A DNA stretch of 64,000 nucleotides from Saccharopolyspora_D taberi (GCF_039534165.1 NZ_BAAAUX010000011.1:682001-746000); one strand, 5' to 3'; positions 32,212 to 41,853 are shown, counted from the stretch's first letter. Program-made: numbers and translations. The notes: generated by a model from the sequence alone, not told the origin.

Positions 32212-33888
32212 TCAGCGCGGGCAGGCCTGTCGCGTCTGTCCCTCCAGTACGTGTCGCGTCCCCGTCATCGGTTCGAGAACCGTTGCGGTACCGCCGGAAT
32301 CTCGGAACGCCAGCATCGGGACGTCAGCGGAGTCGACCGCCAGCACCGGGTCGGACAGCGCCGAAGCGTCGACGGACACCAGCCGTTCCCAGCCGACCCG
32401 CTCGGCGAGCACCACGACACGGCCGGAGGCCACCTCCCGGAAAGCCGCGAACCCGAACCCACCGGGCGAACGCGCAACCGCTACCCCACCCGAAGGCCGG
32501 AACTTCTCCGGTGGGGCAACCAGTTCGAAGCGACCGGCCTGCCGCCAGTGCAGCAGCCCGGAGCGTGCGGTCGCGAAGACGTGCAGAGCCGCTTGGCTGT
32601 CCAGCGTGATCGCGATCTGGTCGGCAAGCTCGGCGCCACCGATGTCGACCCAACCCGATCCCTGATCAACACTGACTCCGCCTCGGCCGTTCCGCACAGC
32701 GACAACAACACCGGCCTGACCGGCGATCACCGCAGGCGGACCGACGTGCGTCACCCCGCCGCCGGGTGGACGCCCGAGATTGACCCACCGCTGCCAGCGC
32801 CCCGAAAGATCCTGCCGATTCAGGAAGATCTCACCGGTTCCGCTCGCCTGCACCGCCAGCACCAAGGCTCCCGAAGGACCAGGTGCCAGCACTGGCGACC
32901 CTTCAAGCGGGACGAACCCGGGCGTGCTCACGACGCGGTTCCCGACATGGACCCGCTGACCCGAGACGAACGCGAACACCGGTCTGCCACGGATGTCCGT
33001 CGCAGCCCACGCCGGACTTCGGGGCCATCGAAGGCGCATGCTGCGCAACCACGTCGCATACGGGTCAAGCATGCTCACGACAGGATCGTGGACGGCGTAT
33101 CTGCCAAAGGTTTCCCGTTTCTCAGCAACGAGATTCCCTGGAAGATTCATTGGAGAGTCCGCGATGTTGTAGTCACGGTAGCGGTAGGTGTGCGTACGGC
33201 GGTTCCCGAGCGCCGCCATCGCGAACCGCGCGGTCATCACGTGGTCAGGATGATTGAAATGCGGCTCCCACTGCGGCTGGTACCGAGGATCGGGCTCCGG
33301 GTCGTGTGTCCGGAGCACCGTCGGCGCGAACCGCTCATACAGGTCGGCAAGCATGCTGATCACCTCTTGTCTGTCGTATGTGGAACTTCTGGTCAACGCG
33401 GAACCATTCGGCACCAACGTGTTCACCCGACTGCGGCCGTCCTGCCACATCCGGGTCAGCGCGTGACGGCCTCCGACCGCCGCTGGGTCGTTGTCGTCGG
33501 GCAGGTTGACGAACACCAGCCGTATCTCGGGCCGTGCGCGCAGGGACGCGATCTCCACAACGTGCCGACCGCGCAGCACCGTTTCCAAGCGGTCCCAGTC
33601 GTCCGCCACTCCGGCCATCTGCGCGAAAGCGGCTCTGGTCCCGGCCTGCCGCTGGGCGGCGTATTGATCGGCCGGACGCACGTCACTCTCGCCTGCGGTC
33701 AGGTAGATGCTTGTGACCGCCGCACCCGACCGAATCGCGATCTGGACATCGGGATTCATGAACAGGATGTCGTCGTCAGGATGCGCAACCACCTGCACAT
33801 GACTTCGTTCCGGCGCCGCAGCACTCGCTCTTCCCTGCACGAGCGCAGCGACAACCAGCAGCAGAACCGTCGCACGCAGAATCAGCAC
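32212..33888 (-). CDS. Secreted PIG-L family deacetylase with propeller-like C-terminal domain
   Basis: 558 residues. A signal peptide or anchor (residues 1-23) precedes a PIG-L/LmbE domain with the zinc motif VAHPDDD (about 31-37) and the distal HFNHPDH (about 187-193). PIG-L enzymes remove acetyl from N-acetylglucosamine-type sugars. Residues about 260-558 are beta repeats with WQRWVNLG, GLLHWRQAG and similar Trp-rich strands, resembling a carbohydrate-binding tectonin or PLL-like propeller. GTG 33888 follows AGGAGG by 5 bases, and the gene overlaps the GtrA-YfhO gene by 7 bp, so the two are made together. The extracytoplasmic location suggests deacetylation of an envelope glycan. Confidence 0.82.
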   Translation of the reverse strand: MLILRATVLLLVVAALVQGRASAAAPERSHVQVVAHPDDDILFMNPDVQIAIRSGAAVTSIYLTAGESDVRPADQYAAQRQAGTRAAFAQMAGVADDWDRLETVLRGRHVVEIASLRARPEIRLVFVNLPDDNDPAAVGGRHALTRMWQDGRSRVNTLVPNGSALTRSSTYDRQEVISMLADLYERFAPTVLRTHDPEPDPRYQPQWEPHFNHPDHVMTARFAMAALGNRRTHTYRYRDYNIADSPMNLPGNLVAEKRETFGRYAVHDPVVSMLDPYATWLRSMRLRWPRSPAWAATDIRGRPVFAFVSGQRVHVGNRVVSTPGFVPLEGSPVLAPGPSGALVLAVQASGTGEIFLNRQDLSGRWQRWVNLGRPPGGGVTHVGPPAVIAGQAGVVVAVRNGRGGVSVDQGSGWVDIGGAELADQIAITLDSQAALHVFATARSGLLHWRQAGRFELVAPPEKFRPSGGVAVARSPGGFGFAAFREVASGRVVVLAERVGWERLVSVDASALSDPVLAVDSADVPMLAFRDSGGTATVLEPMTGTRHVLEGQTRQACPR

Positions 33889-36380
33889 GGCAGCCTCCTG
33901 CGGATCGGTAGCGACAGGAACGCGGCGAGCCCCGCGCCCAGGCCGGCCAGCAGTGCTCCGAGCCAAGCTCCAGGCGGGTTCCAGCTGATCCGCAGCACAC
34001 CGGCAGCACGACCGGGCGGGACGTTGACCTTGAGCAAGCCCGCCGAGGTCGCGGCGGTTGGAACCTCGCGACCATCCACAGTGGCCTCGTAGCCGGGCCA
34101 GGCGAGGCGTGCGAAGAAGATCTCGCCGCCACTCCCCTGGTCGCGTCGGAATCGCACGGTCTCCGCTTGCCCCTTGTCGAGATCGTCCAGGGGTTGGACA
34201 CCACGTGCAGCGCTCAGCCGCCCCTTCTGCCAGGGAGACGGGGAATCACGGCGGAGCACGGTGACGTCGGCGTTTCGCTCGGACAGCGACCAACCGGCCG
34301 GTGGCGCCGACACCTCGGTGAGACTCCGCTGCACCACAATCTTGTCGATCTTGAGTTGGTCGGCCAGGACGAACCCGGTCTCGTCGGCCACCCACAGCCT
34401 CGGATAGGCTGAGGCACACGTCGAACCGTTGTAGCTCAAGCACAATCGCTCGTGCAGCGCTCGGTAACCAATACCGGTGTAGGCCGAGAGACTGCGAACG
34501 CCAGCGACCGCCGGCATGTTGCCGAACAGCAGATGGCGCCACGGTCGCCGGGACTCGATGTCCGCGCCGGGAATCCGTTCGAACTGGGCGATCTGCGCGA
34601 CCGTTCCGCGATCACCGGAGAACTGGGAGCGCAGTTCACCGACATCTGTGGGGAAGTTGTAAGTCGCGACATCCCGGTTCGCCGGGAACCACCAGATCTG
34701 CAGTACGAGCATGAGCACCGTCCCGAACTGGAGCACTGCTGCACGCACCTGCGAACTGCGAGAGACGAGCACCAAACTCACCAAGAGGAAAATCGCGCCG
34801 AGAGACACGAGATGCTTGACCGACTGCGATGGCCATGCGGCAAACGACAGGTAGGCACATCCCAGCAATGCACCGGCGGTCCAGAAGGTCCGCTGCCGGA
34901 AGTGGCTGGTGCGCACGCCGAAGGACAACACCACCGCGAACAGCACGGCCACGGCCAGGTGCAGAACCGCGATGTGCCGCAACGGCCAGCGGAACAGCCA
35001 CGCGTTCGACGGTCCGAGGCACAGGAGGAAATAGCACGCCGCCACCGCGACCGGAGCGGCGCAACGCCGCCACTCGCGAACTGCGGATCGCCAGTTCAGC
35101 CAGGGCAGCAGCGGCACCACGAACCACGCGAGGTAGGTCGTGGGCACTGTCATCCGGAACGAACCGAAGGACAGGATCTGCGGCACGAAACTCGGCATGC
35201 TGATGTTGATCAGATCTCCGATGCCGGGAACGAGCCTGCCGACGTTGAACAGCTCCAACCCCGACCGCCAGCTCACCGAGCCGGTGAGCACCAGCGGCAG
35301 GAAGATCAGGGGAACAACGAGCGCGACGGCCACTCCGGTTCCCAGGATGCGGTGTAGCGCGACGGTTTTCCCGATCACGGACTCGATCAACAGGCCGGCG
35401 AACACGAAGCACATCGCAAGCACGCCGTACGGGTCCCCGGCTGATGCGCACAGGAAGCAGAAGATCCAAGGCACGAACACCGGGAACTTTCCGCGGCCCA
35501 TGCGTCGCAGCGACCACCAGACCCACGGGATCCATGCCAGTCCCAGGAGTCCGCCCGCCCAGCTGGCGGCTTGGAAGTACAGCACGAATCCCGAGACCGG
35601 GAACGCCGTTCCAAGCACCGACGCGGCGGCCCGCGAAGCGCCGTACTCGCGGCACAGCAGGTAGGTGCCCACTCCGAGGATGACGAGGAACTGCGTCTTG
35701 ATCACGGTCGCGGCGACGGCCAGGTCACTGATCCCCACCACCAGCAGGAAGTCGAGGAGGTTCACCGGATTCCAGATGCCGAACAGCGACTCCGCCGCGA
35801 GGTTCCCGCCCATCCACAGGTCCGCGTCCAACGCCAACGGCCACTCCCCGGCGAGCAGGCGCTGCCCGAGCCGATGCCACATCGGCAGGAACTGCGCGGC
35901 GCTGTCGTCCCAGAAGTAGAACGCGGGATTCACCAGCACCGGAACCTGCGCCAGCAATGCCACCAGCACCCCGACCAGCCCGGCCCCGAGCAGGTCGCCG
36001 TGCGGCCTGTGGGTCAGTGCCGCCCGGCTCAACGTGAAGGTCACCGGGAGCACGAGGAGACCACCGAGGATCGGCGCCACCACCGGGCTGACACCGAAAC
36101 CTGCCACGAGCACGCCGACCGCCGCGGTGCTCAGCCCAAGCGTGGCCAACCCGCACACGGGGTACAGCGCGAACGAACGCGCGGCGGGAACGACTCCGAA
36201 GGTGAAGCGGCAGTTGAGCACGTAGGAGCAGATCATCGCCACCGCAGTCGCGATGACGTGCGCGACGACGAACGGCAGCAGCGTCCAGAGCCCGAGGTAC
36301 ACCGCGCAATGCACCCCGGTGTTCGCCGCGCCCACGGCTGCGAAGCGCAGCACCCGGTTGCGCGTGATCTGCTCCCACAT
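33882..36380 (-). CDS. GtrA flippase-like domain fused to a YfhO-like GT-C glycosyltransferase
   Basis: 832 residues. Residues 1-125 are a four-helix GtrA domain (NRVLRFAAVGAANTGVHCAVYLGL ... VLNCRFTF). Residues 130-590 are about 12 more helices with an early extracytoplasmic Asp pair in FYFWDDSAAQF and PMWHRLGQRL, as in YfhO-type enzymes. A soluble tail (590-800) has LAWPGYEATVDGREV, the typical YfhO closing motif, before a last helix. GtrA proteins flip polyprenyl-phosphate sugars, and YfhO of Bacillus transfers GlcNAc to lipoteichoic acid. The fusion unites both steps. It lies 24 bp after the GtrB-like gene and overlaps the PIG-L gene. Confidence 0.8.
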   Translation of the reverse strand: MWEQITRNRVLRFAAVGAANTGVHCAVYLGLWTLLPFVVAHVIATAVAMICSYVLNCRFTFGVVPAARSFALYPVCGLATLGLSTAAVGVLVAGFGVSPVVAPILGGLLVLPVTFTLSRAALTHRPHGDLLGAGLVGVLVALLAQVPVLVNPAFYFWDDSAAQFLPMWHRLGQRLLAGEWPLALDADLWMGGNLAAESLFGIWNPVNLLDFLLVVGISDLAVAATVIKTQFLVILGVGTYLLCREYGASRAAASVLGTAFPVSGFVLYFQAASWAGGLLGLAWIPWVWWSLRRMGRGKFPVFVPWIFCFLCASAGDPYGVLAMCFVFAGLLIESVIGKTVALHRILGTGVAVALVVPLIFLPLVLTGSVSWRSGLELFNVGRLVPGIGDLINISMPSFVPQILSFGSFRMTVPTTYLAWFVVPLLPWLNWRSAVREWRRCAAPVAVAACYFLLCLGPSNAWLFRWPLRHIAVLHLAVAVLFAVVLSFGVRTSHFRQRTFWTAGALLGCAYLSFAAWPSQSVKHLVSLGAIFLLVSLVLVSRSSQVRAAVLQFGTVLMLVLQIWWFPANRDVATYNFPTDVGELRSQFSGDRGTVAQIAQFERIPGADIESRRPWRHLLFGNMPAVAGVRSLSAYTGIGYRALHERLCLSYNGSTCASAYPRLWVADETGFVLADQLKIDKIVVQRSLTEVSAPPAGWSLSERNADVTVLRRDSPSPWQKGRLSAARGVQPLDDLDKGQAETVRFRRDQGSGGEIFFARLAWPGYEATVDGREVPTAATSAGLLKVNVPPGRAAGVLRISWNPPGAWLGALLAGLGAGLAAFLSLPIRRRLPC

Positions 36381-36404
36381 GGCTTCTCCCTGGAAAAGTC
36401 CCCG

Positions 36405-37373
36405 TCATCCCACCCGGGAAACGGACTTCAAGCGCTGCTGCCGAACCGGCATGAGTTCCGGCCCTGACTCCTTCACGAAGAAGTGCGGTCGCCGCTTCAC
36501 TTCGAGGTAGATCCGGCCGAGGTACTCACCGATCACACCGAGGAACAGCAACTGCATTCCGCCGAGCACCGCGACTCCCGCCACCAGCGTTGTGTAGCCG
36601 GGAATCCGTTCTCCGCCGCTCAGCGCACCGAGGACTACATGTCCGACGTAGCCGCACGACAACACCGCCGCGAACAGGCCGAGGTAGATCGACAGCCGCA
36701 GTGGTTTGTTGTTGAACGACAGCAAGCCGTCGATGCCGTAGTTCACCAGCTTCCCGACAGACCACTTCGAACGCCCCGACTGCCTGGTGACGTTCCGGAA
36801 CGACACTGCGGCCGTGTCGAACCCGATCCAGGAGAACAGTCCCTTCGAGAACCTGTTGCACTCCCGCAAGGACAGCACCGCGTCGACCGCTCGTCGCGAC
36901 AGCACGCGGAAATCCCCTGCCCCGTCTTGGACGTTGACGTCGGCCAGGCGGTTGAGGAGCCGGTAGTACAGCCGCGACACCATCGAGCGCAGCAGTGGCT
37001 CACCTCGTCTGTCCCGGCGTGCCACGACCTGGTCGTACCCGGACTCCAGCAGCGGGAGCATGCGGTGGAGCAGCTCCGGTGGGTGCTGGAGATCGGCGTC
37101 CATGATGGCTATCCGGTCGCCGCGAGCGTGCCGCAGTCCCGCCAGGATCGCCGATTCCTTGCCGAAGTTCCGGCTCAGCGAGACGTAGCGGACGCCGGTC
37201 TCGACAGCCGACCACCGGCGGACCTCCTCCAGCGTCCGGTCCGTGCTCCCGTCGTCGACGAGGATCACTTCGCGATCCTGCGCGATTCCGGGCAGCACTG
37301 ACGCCAGTGCGTCACGAAGCCGTGGCAGGGTCCGTTCTTCGTTGAAGCACGGAATCACGACGGAGAGAAACAT
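36405..37373 (-). CDS. GT2 polyprenyl-phosphate glycosyltransferase (GtrB/CsbB-like)
   Basis: 322 residues. The GT-A domain (1-225) has VVIPCFNEERTL, DDGSTDRT and the metal motif IMDADLQHPPE (about 93-103), plus SRLYYRLLNRLADVNVQDGAGDFRVLSR. Two C-terminal helices (about 231-255 and 265-290) and the tail GEYLGRIYLEVKRRPHF place it in the GtrB/CsbB branch, not with soluble dolichol-phosphate-mannose synthases. It charges undecaprenyl or decaprenyl phosphate with a sugar on the cytoplasmic face. The downstream gene supplies the flippase and the acceptor transferase. ATG start at 37373. Confidence 0.9.
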   Translation of the reverse strand: MFLSVVIPCFNEERTLPRLRDALASVLPGIAQDREVILVDDGSTDRTLEEVRRWSAVETGVRYVSLSRNFGKESAILAGLRHARGDRIAIMDADLQHPPELLHRMLPLLESGYDQVVARRDRRGEPLLRSMVSRLYYRLLNRLADVNVQDGAGDFRVLSRRAVDAVLSLRECNRFSKGLFSWIGFDTAAVSFRNVTRQSGRSKWSVGKLVNYGIDGLLSFNNKPLRLSIYLGLFAAVLSCGYVGHVVLGALSGGERIPGYTTLVAGVAVLGGMQLLFLGVIGEYLGRIYLEVKRRPHFFVKESGPELMPVRQQRLKSVSRVG

Positions 37374-37525
37374 GGCTCGGCTCTCATCCAGGTTCGGTCC
37401 GCGATGCGCGGGCAGGTCTTCCGGTCGAAATCGACCCTAGGGACCGCCCATCGGGCACCCCCGCCCGACACACCGACGCGTACTCCTGTCAGGAGAATCC
37501 GCCGAGACCTGCTACACGCCGAACC

Positions 37526-39586
37526 TCACAGCCCGGCGCACTGGTCGTGAATCGACCCGCCCACTTCGTTGGCCCTGCCCGCGTTGACCGGTGCCGGACT
37601 GTTCGCCGCGCAGGACAGAGACCCGTCGATGGTGTTGCCCGCTATGACGATCGGACTGCTGCTGGTGTTGCCGCGCAATACCATCGCACCGCGGACCCGA
37701 AGATCTTCGGCCCGCACAAGACCTTTCGTATCCTCGATCCTGATCCGATCGGATACTTCGCTCCGCGCCAGCCAGACTCCCGCCGCGCCCCGCGCATCGA
37801 TCGGACCATCCACTGTGGAGTCGATGACGACCAGCACTGCCCCTGGCTTCACCCTCACCGGGCCTGACACCGAAGCGTTTCGCAGGCACAGCACACCATC
37901 CGCAACCTCCAGCGCAGGCTGAGGACCGCTCAGCGTCCGCGTGCAACTGGCGACCGGCACGGTCTTCGCGACCCGGTCCCTGCCACGATTGACGACGTCG
38001 AAGAACCCGCTCTTCACGCTCAACCGCTGGTAGCGCATGGTCAGCGCCGCGAGACGGGGCCGACCTGTCAGGACAGCGTGGTCAGCGCCGGTCACGATCT
38101 CCGCGGCATTCGGTGGATCGAGCTCGGCCGTGACCCGGTTGAGCGGATTCGACAGACCCATCAAAGTTCCGGGAGCGCTGGCAACGGTCCAATTGACCCG
38201 CGCCTGACCGGAAGACACGTCGAGCAGCGGTGAGTCGACGGACATCGAGTAGGGCGCGACCCCGGAAGGAACCGGCTCGTCATCCGTCGACTGGTCGATC
38301 GACAGCGACGACGTGTCCGGGTCGATGTGCATCCGCTCGGTGTAGAGCCTGCGATCGGTCCCGGTCTTGGGCCTACCGTGGTGCACGTAGTACAGCTCCC
38401 GCGAATCCGGCGACGCGATCACGCTCCCGTGACCGGTGGAGTACATGCCCTTCCGCTCGTCCTGATGCAGCACGGGATTCGCGTCGCTCTTCGTCCACGG
38501 ACCGAGCGGGCTGGGCGCGACGGCGTAGCCCACGCCGTAGTAGGCGTGCGCGTAGTTGTTCGCCGAATAGGTCAGGAAGTAGAGCGGCTTGCCGTCAGCG
38601 GTGCGGGTTCTGATCGCCGTCGAACCCTCGGCCCAGCGCCGGTTCTTCTTCTGCCCCTGGGACTCCTCGTAGTCGTTGACGTGCGCGTTCTCCCAGGGCT
38701 GCGGGTCGGAGCCGTAGTTGAGGATCGGCGTGAACCCGTCCTTGCGCACCAGCGGCGGATCGTTCGGCGCTCGGTTGGTGTTGCGGTAGCTCGGGTGGAT
38801 CTCGGGCATCGTCGCGCCCGCGGGGTCGTCCCACCACTGCGAGGTCAGCTCAACGGCGTAGATGTTGGATTCCTCGATGTACTTGCCGAGCTCGTGGTCC
38901 CACACCCAGTTGCGGTAGGCGTTCCGGGAGAAGTACAGGTAGATCCGGCCGTCGTCGAAGAACACGTTCGGATCGATGAACGGGATGTAGGTGCCCAGCG
39001 GCGCGGTCATGCCCTCCTCCAGCGTGTCCGGGGGCTTGCGCTGGGTTTCGTCCATGATCAGGTTCACGTCGTGGTAGTTCGGGTCGTACGGGAAGTAGTC
39101 CAGCGGCCGGTCGGCGATGTTGCGGAACGGTCCGGTGGGCGAGTCCGCGACCGCCACGCCGATCTTGCTGGGTTCCTCGAAGTCCGCGTAGGTGAAGTGC
39201 TCGGCCACGCCCTCGCGCATGCGCGCGGAGTAGAACAGGAAGTACTTGCCGGTCCTGGCGTTGTGGTACACCTCGGGCGCCCAGAACCAGTCCCGCCCCC
39301 ACTGCTGGTTCGCGTCCAGCGCGCCGCCCGGAATCCGCTGCCAGGTCGTGAGATCCGCCGAGCGGTAGATCGCGAAGTGGTGACCGGGGTCGGCGCCCTC
39401 GGTGGAGTAGGCGAAGTACTCCCCGCTCACGGGGTCGCGCAGCACGAACGGATCGGCACCGGGCAGCGAGGCGTCGTTGAAGTAGGTGGCGTTCGACGCG
39501 GGCTCGGGCGGATCGGCGTGCGACGCGGTCAACATGGCTCCGAGCAGAGCCGGTACGACCAGCAGAGCCCTCCGGATGCCGACCAC
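37526..39586 (-). CDS. Secreted glycoside hydrolase family 43 protein with C-terminal beta-helix-like domain
   Basis: 686 residues with a signal peptide (1-24). The five-bladed GH43 propeller (about 35-440) shows the base Asp in LPGADPFVLRD, the pKa-modulating Asp in IPFIDPNVFFDDG and the acid Glu in WAEGSTAIRT. Family members cleave arabinofuranosides, xylosides or arabinans. Residues about 560-686 repeat short strands (SGPVRVKPGAVLVV, VDGPIDARGAAGVWL, VRGAMVLRGN) with paired Cys, suggesting a small right-handed beta-helix. In an organism with an arabinan wall the target could be its own envelope or plant polymers. It is 152 bp upstream of, and co-directional with, nothing else before it; the GtrB gene lies on its downstream-coordinate side. 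Confidence 0.85.
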   Translation of the reverse strand: MVGIRRALLVVPALLGAMLTASHADPPEPASNATYFNDASLPGADPFVLRDPVSGEYFAYSTEGADPGHHFAIYRSADLTTWQRIPGGALDANQQWGRDWFWAPEVYHNARTGKYFLFYSARMREGVAEHFTYADFEEPSKIGVAVADSPTGPFRNIADRPLDYFPYDPNYHDVNLIMDETQRKPPDTLEEGMTAPLGTYIPFIDPNVFFDDGRIYLYFSRNAYRNWVWDHELGKYIEESNIYAVELTSQWWDDPAGATMPEIHPSYRNTNRAPNDPPLVRKDGFTPILNYGSDPQPWENAHVNDYEESQGQKKNRRWAEGSTAIRTRTADGKPLYFLTYSANNYAHAYYGVGYAVAPSPLGPWTKSDANPVLHQDERKGMYSTGHGSVIASPDSRELYYVHHGRPKTGTDRRLYTERMHIDPDTSSLSIDQSTDDEPVPSGVAPYSMSVDSPLLDVSSGQARVNWTVASAPGTLMGLSNPLNRVTAELDPPNAAEIVTGADHAVLTGRPRLAALTMRYQRLSVKSGFFDVVNRGRDRVAKTVPVASCTRTLSGPQPALEVADGVLCLRNASVSGPVRVKPGAVLVVIDSTVDGPIDARGAAGVWLARSEVSDRIRIEDTKGLVRAEDLRVRGAMVLRGNTSSSPIVIAGNTIDGSLSCAANSPAPVNAGRANEVGGSIHDQCAGL

Positions 39587-39732
39587 GGATCCTCCTTTTT
39601 GCCTACGCAGGGTGAAAGCCGCTTCACGATCAGTTGACCTTCGCGGGTGGACTGCGGGGTGTCAACACCCAGAGTTGGGAGGACCAAACCCTGATTCCCC
39701 ATCTGGCCTATTCACCTGGCAGGCTGACGCGT

Positions 39733-41817
39733 ATGCCGTCTGCACAGTCCTTCCCCCGCCGCAGCGCCCGGACCCAGGGCTTCACCCTCGGCGCACCCAG
39801 GAACTTCACCGTGTCCGGCGACGGCTCGTCGGTGCTGTTCCTCCGGTCGGCCAGCGGCACCGACCGCCGCAACGCGCTGTACTCGCTGTCGACCACCTCG
39901 GGTACGGAACAGCTGCTCGCCGATCCCTCGGCGTTGCAGGCCCGGGAAACCGTTTCCCCCGAGGAGCAGGCCCGGCGCGAACGGACCCGGGAACGGGGCA
40001 GCGGCATCACCGGCTACGCGACGGACCGCGAGGTCGCCCAGGCCGTGTTCGCGTTGTCGGGGCAGTTGTTCCTCGTCGACGTCCGCGCCGCCGAGGTCCG
40101 GGAGCTCCCGGCCCGGCAGCCGGTCGCCGACCCCCGGCTCGACCCGGACGGCAACGCCGTCGCGTACCTGTCCGGCGGCGAACTCCGCGTCATCAGCACC
40201 GACGGCTCGGGCGACCGCGCGCTCGCGGTGCCGGACAGCGACAACGTCACCTGGGGTGCGGCGGAGTTCATCGCGGCCGAGGAGATGAACCGCTACCGCG
40301 GGTACTGGTGGTCGCCGGATGGCACGGCGATTCTCGCCGCGCGGGTGGACGAAACGCCGGTCTCGCACTGGTACCTGGGAGACCCGGCCGACCCGTCCCG
40401 CGCGCCACTTCCGATGCGCTACCCGGCCGCCGGTGAGGCCAACGCCGAGGTGGCGCTGGCGTTGTTCAGCCTCGGCGGCGACCGCACCGACGTCGAGTGG
40501 GACCGGACCGCGTTCCCGTACCTCGTGGCCGCGCACTGGTCGGGCCACGGCAGCCCGCTGATCACCGTGCAGAGCCGCGACCAGCGGACGCAGCTGGTCC
40601 TCGCCGTCGACCCGGCGACCGGGGCGACCGCGGAGATCCACCGTGACACCGACCCGCACTGGGTCGAGATCAAGCCGGGCTGGCCCGCCTGGAACCGCCG
40701 TGGCGAGCTGGTCCGGATCAGCGCCCAGGACGGCGCGTACCGGCTGGTCGTCGGCGACCAGCCCTGGACGCCGACGACGCTGCAGGTGCGGGCCGTGCTC
40801 GACATCGCCGACGACGTACTGATCTCAGCGTCCGAGGACGACCCCGCCGAGATCCACGTCTACCGCGTCACCGCCGAGGGCGCGCACCGCGTCACCGACA
40901 CCCCGGGCGTGCACACGGCGACCCGATCCGGCCAGGTCCTGGTCATCGGCACCGCCGACTTCGACGAGCCGCGCACCCGTTTCCGCGTGCACGTCGGCGA
41001 GCAGCAGGTCGCCGAGGTCAGCTCCCGCGCCGAGGACCCGGGCGTGGCCCTCAACGTCGAACTCCTCCGCCTCGGCGAGCGCAGGCTGCGCAGCGCGCTG
41101 CTCCTGCCCAGCGGCTACCGGCCCGAGCACGGCAAGCTGCCGGTGCTGCTCGACCCCTACGGCGGACCGCAGGCGCAGCGCGTGCTCGCCCGCCAGCAGG
41201 GCTACCTGACCTCCCAGTGGTTCGCCGACCAGGGCTTCGCCGTCCTGGTGACCGACGGGCGCGGCATGACCGGCCGCGGCCCCGACTGGGACCGCGCGAT
41301 CGCGGGCAACCTCGCAGGCCCGCCGCTGGAGGACCAGGTCGACGCGCTGCACGCGGCCGCGCAGCAGCGCCCCGAGCTCGACCTGGACCGGGTCGCCATC
41401 CGCGGCTGGTCGTTCGGCGGCTACCTCGCGGCCCTCGCCGTGCTGCGCAGGCCGGACGTCTTCCACGCCGCGATCGCCGGCGCCTCGGTCTGCGACTGGC
41501 GCCTCTACGACACCCACTACACCGAGCGCTATCTCGGCAACCCGAACGACGATCCCGCGGTCTACGAAGCGAACTCGCTTATGTCCGACGCCGCGAAGCT
41601 CGACCGCCCGCTGCTGCTGATCCACGGCACGGTCGACGACAACGTGGTGCTCGCACACTCCCTGCGGCTCTCGGCCGCGCTGACCGCTGCGGCCCGGCCG
41701 CACACCCTGCTCCCGCTTCCTGGTGTCAGCCACATGCCCACCGACGAGAGCACCACGGAGAACCTGCTGCTGCTTCAGGTGGACTTCCTGCGCAGGACGC
41801 TGCCCGCCGCGAAGTGA
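39733..41817 (+). CDS. S9 family prolyl oligopeptidase (dipeptidyl-peptidase IV-like)
   Basis: 694 residues. An N-terminal beta-propeller of the DPPIV_N type (about 60-420) is followed by an alpha/beta hydrolase domain: DPYGGPQAQRV, the nucleophile Ser in GWSFGGYLA (about 560), Asp in HGTVDDNVV and His in GVSHMPTDE. There is no signal peptide, so it should be cytoplasmic and cleave short peptides, often after Pro or Ala. ATG 39733 was chosen as the start of similarity; no strong ribosome site is seen, and an upstream in-frame ATG at 39634 is less likely. It diverges from the GH43 gene. Confidence 0.9.
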   Translation: MPSAQSFPRRSARTQGFTLGAPRNFTVSGDGSSVLFLRSASGTDRRNALYSLSTTSGTEQLLADPSALQARETVSPEEQARRERTRERGSGITGYATDREVAQAVFALSGQLFLVDVRAAEVRELPARQPVADPRLDPDGNAVAYLSGGELRVISTDGSGDRALAVPDSDNVTWGAAEFIAAEEMNRYRGYWWSPDGTAILAARVDETPVSHWYLGDPADPSRAPLPMRYPAAGEANAEVALALFSLGGDRTDVEWDRTAFPYLVAAHWSGHGSPLITVQSRDQRTQLVLAVDPATGATAEIHRDTDPHWVEIKPGWPAWNRRGELVRISAQDGAYRLVVGDQPWTPTTLQVRAVLDIADDVLISASEDDPAEIHVYRVTAEGAHRVTDTPGVHTATRSGQVLVIGTADFDEPRTRFRVHVGEQQVAEVSSRAEDPGVALNVELLRLGERRLRSALLLPSGYRPEHGKLPVLLDPYGGPQAQRVLARQQGYLTSQWFADQGFAVLVTDGRGMTGRGPDWDRAIAGNLAGPPLEDQVDALHAAAQQRPELDLDRVAIRGWSFGGYLAALAVLRRPDVFHAAIAGASVCDWRLYDTHYTERYLGNPNDDPAVYEANSLMSDAAKLDRPLLLIHGTVDDNVVLAHSLRLSAALTAAARPHTLLPLPGVSHMPTDESTTENLLLLQVDFLRRTLPAAK

Positions 41818-41848
41818 AGCCGCCGCGAGGCAAGCCCTCGCGGCGGCT
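41818..41848. terminator. Bidirectional terminator between S9 peptidase and aldo/keto reductase genes
   Basis: Perfect 13-bp stem (AGCCGCCGCGAGG, 41818-41830, with 41836-41848) and 5-nt loop, filling the 36-bp gap between two convergent genes. Confidence 0.8.
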
Positions 41849-41853
41849 CGCCG

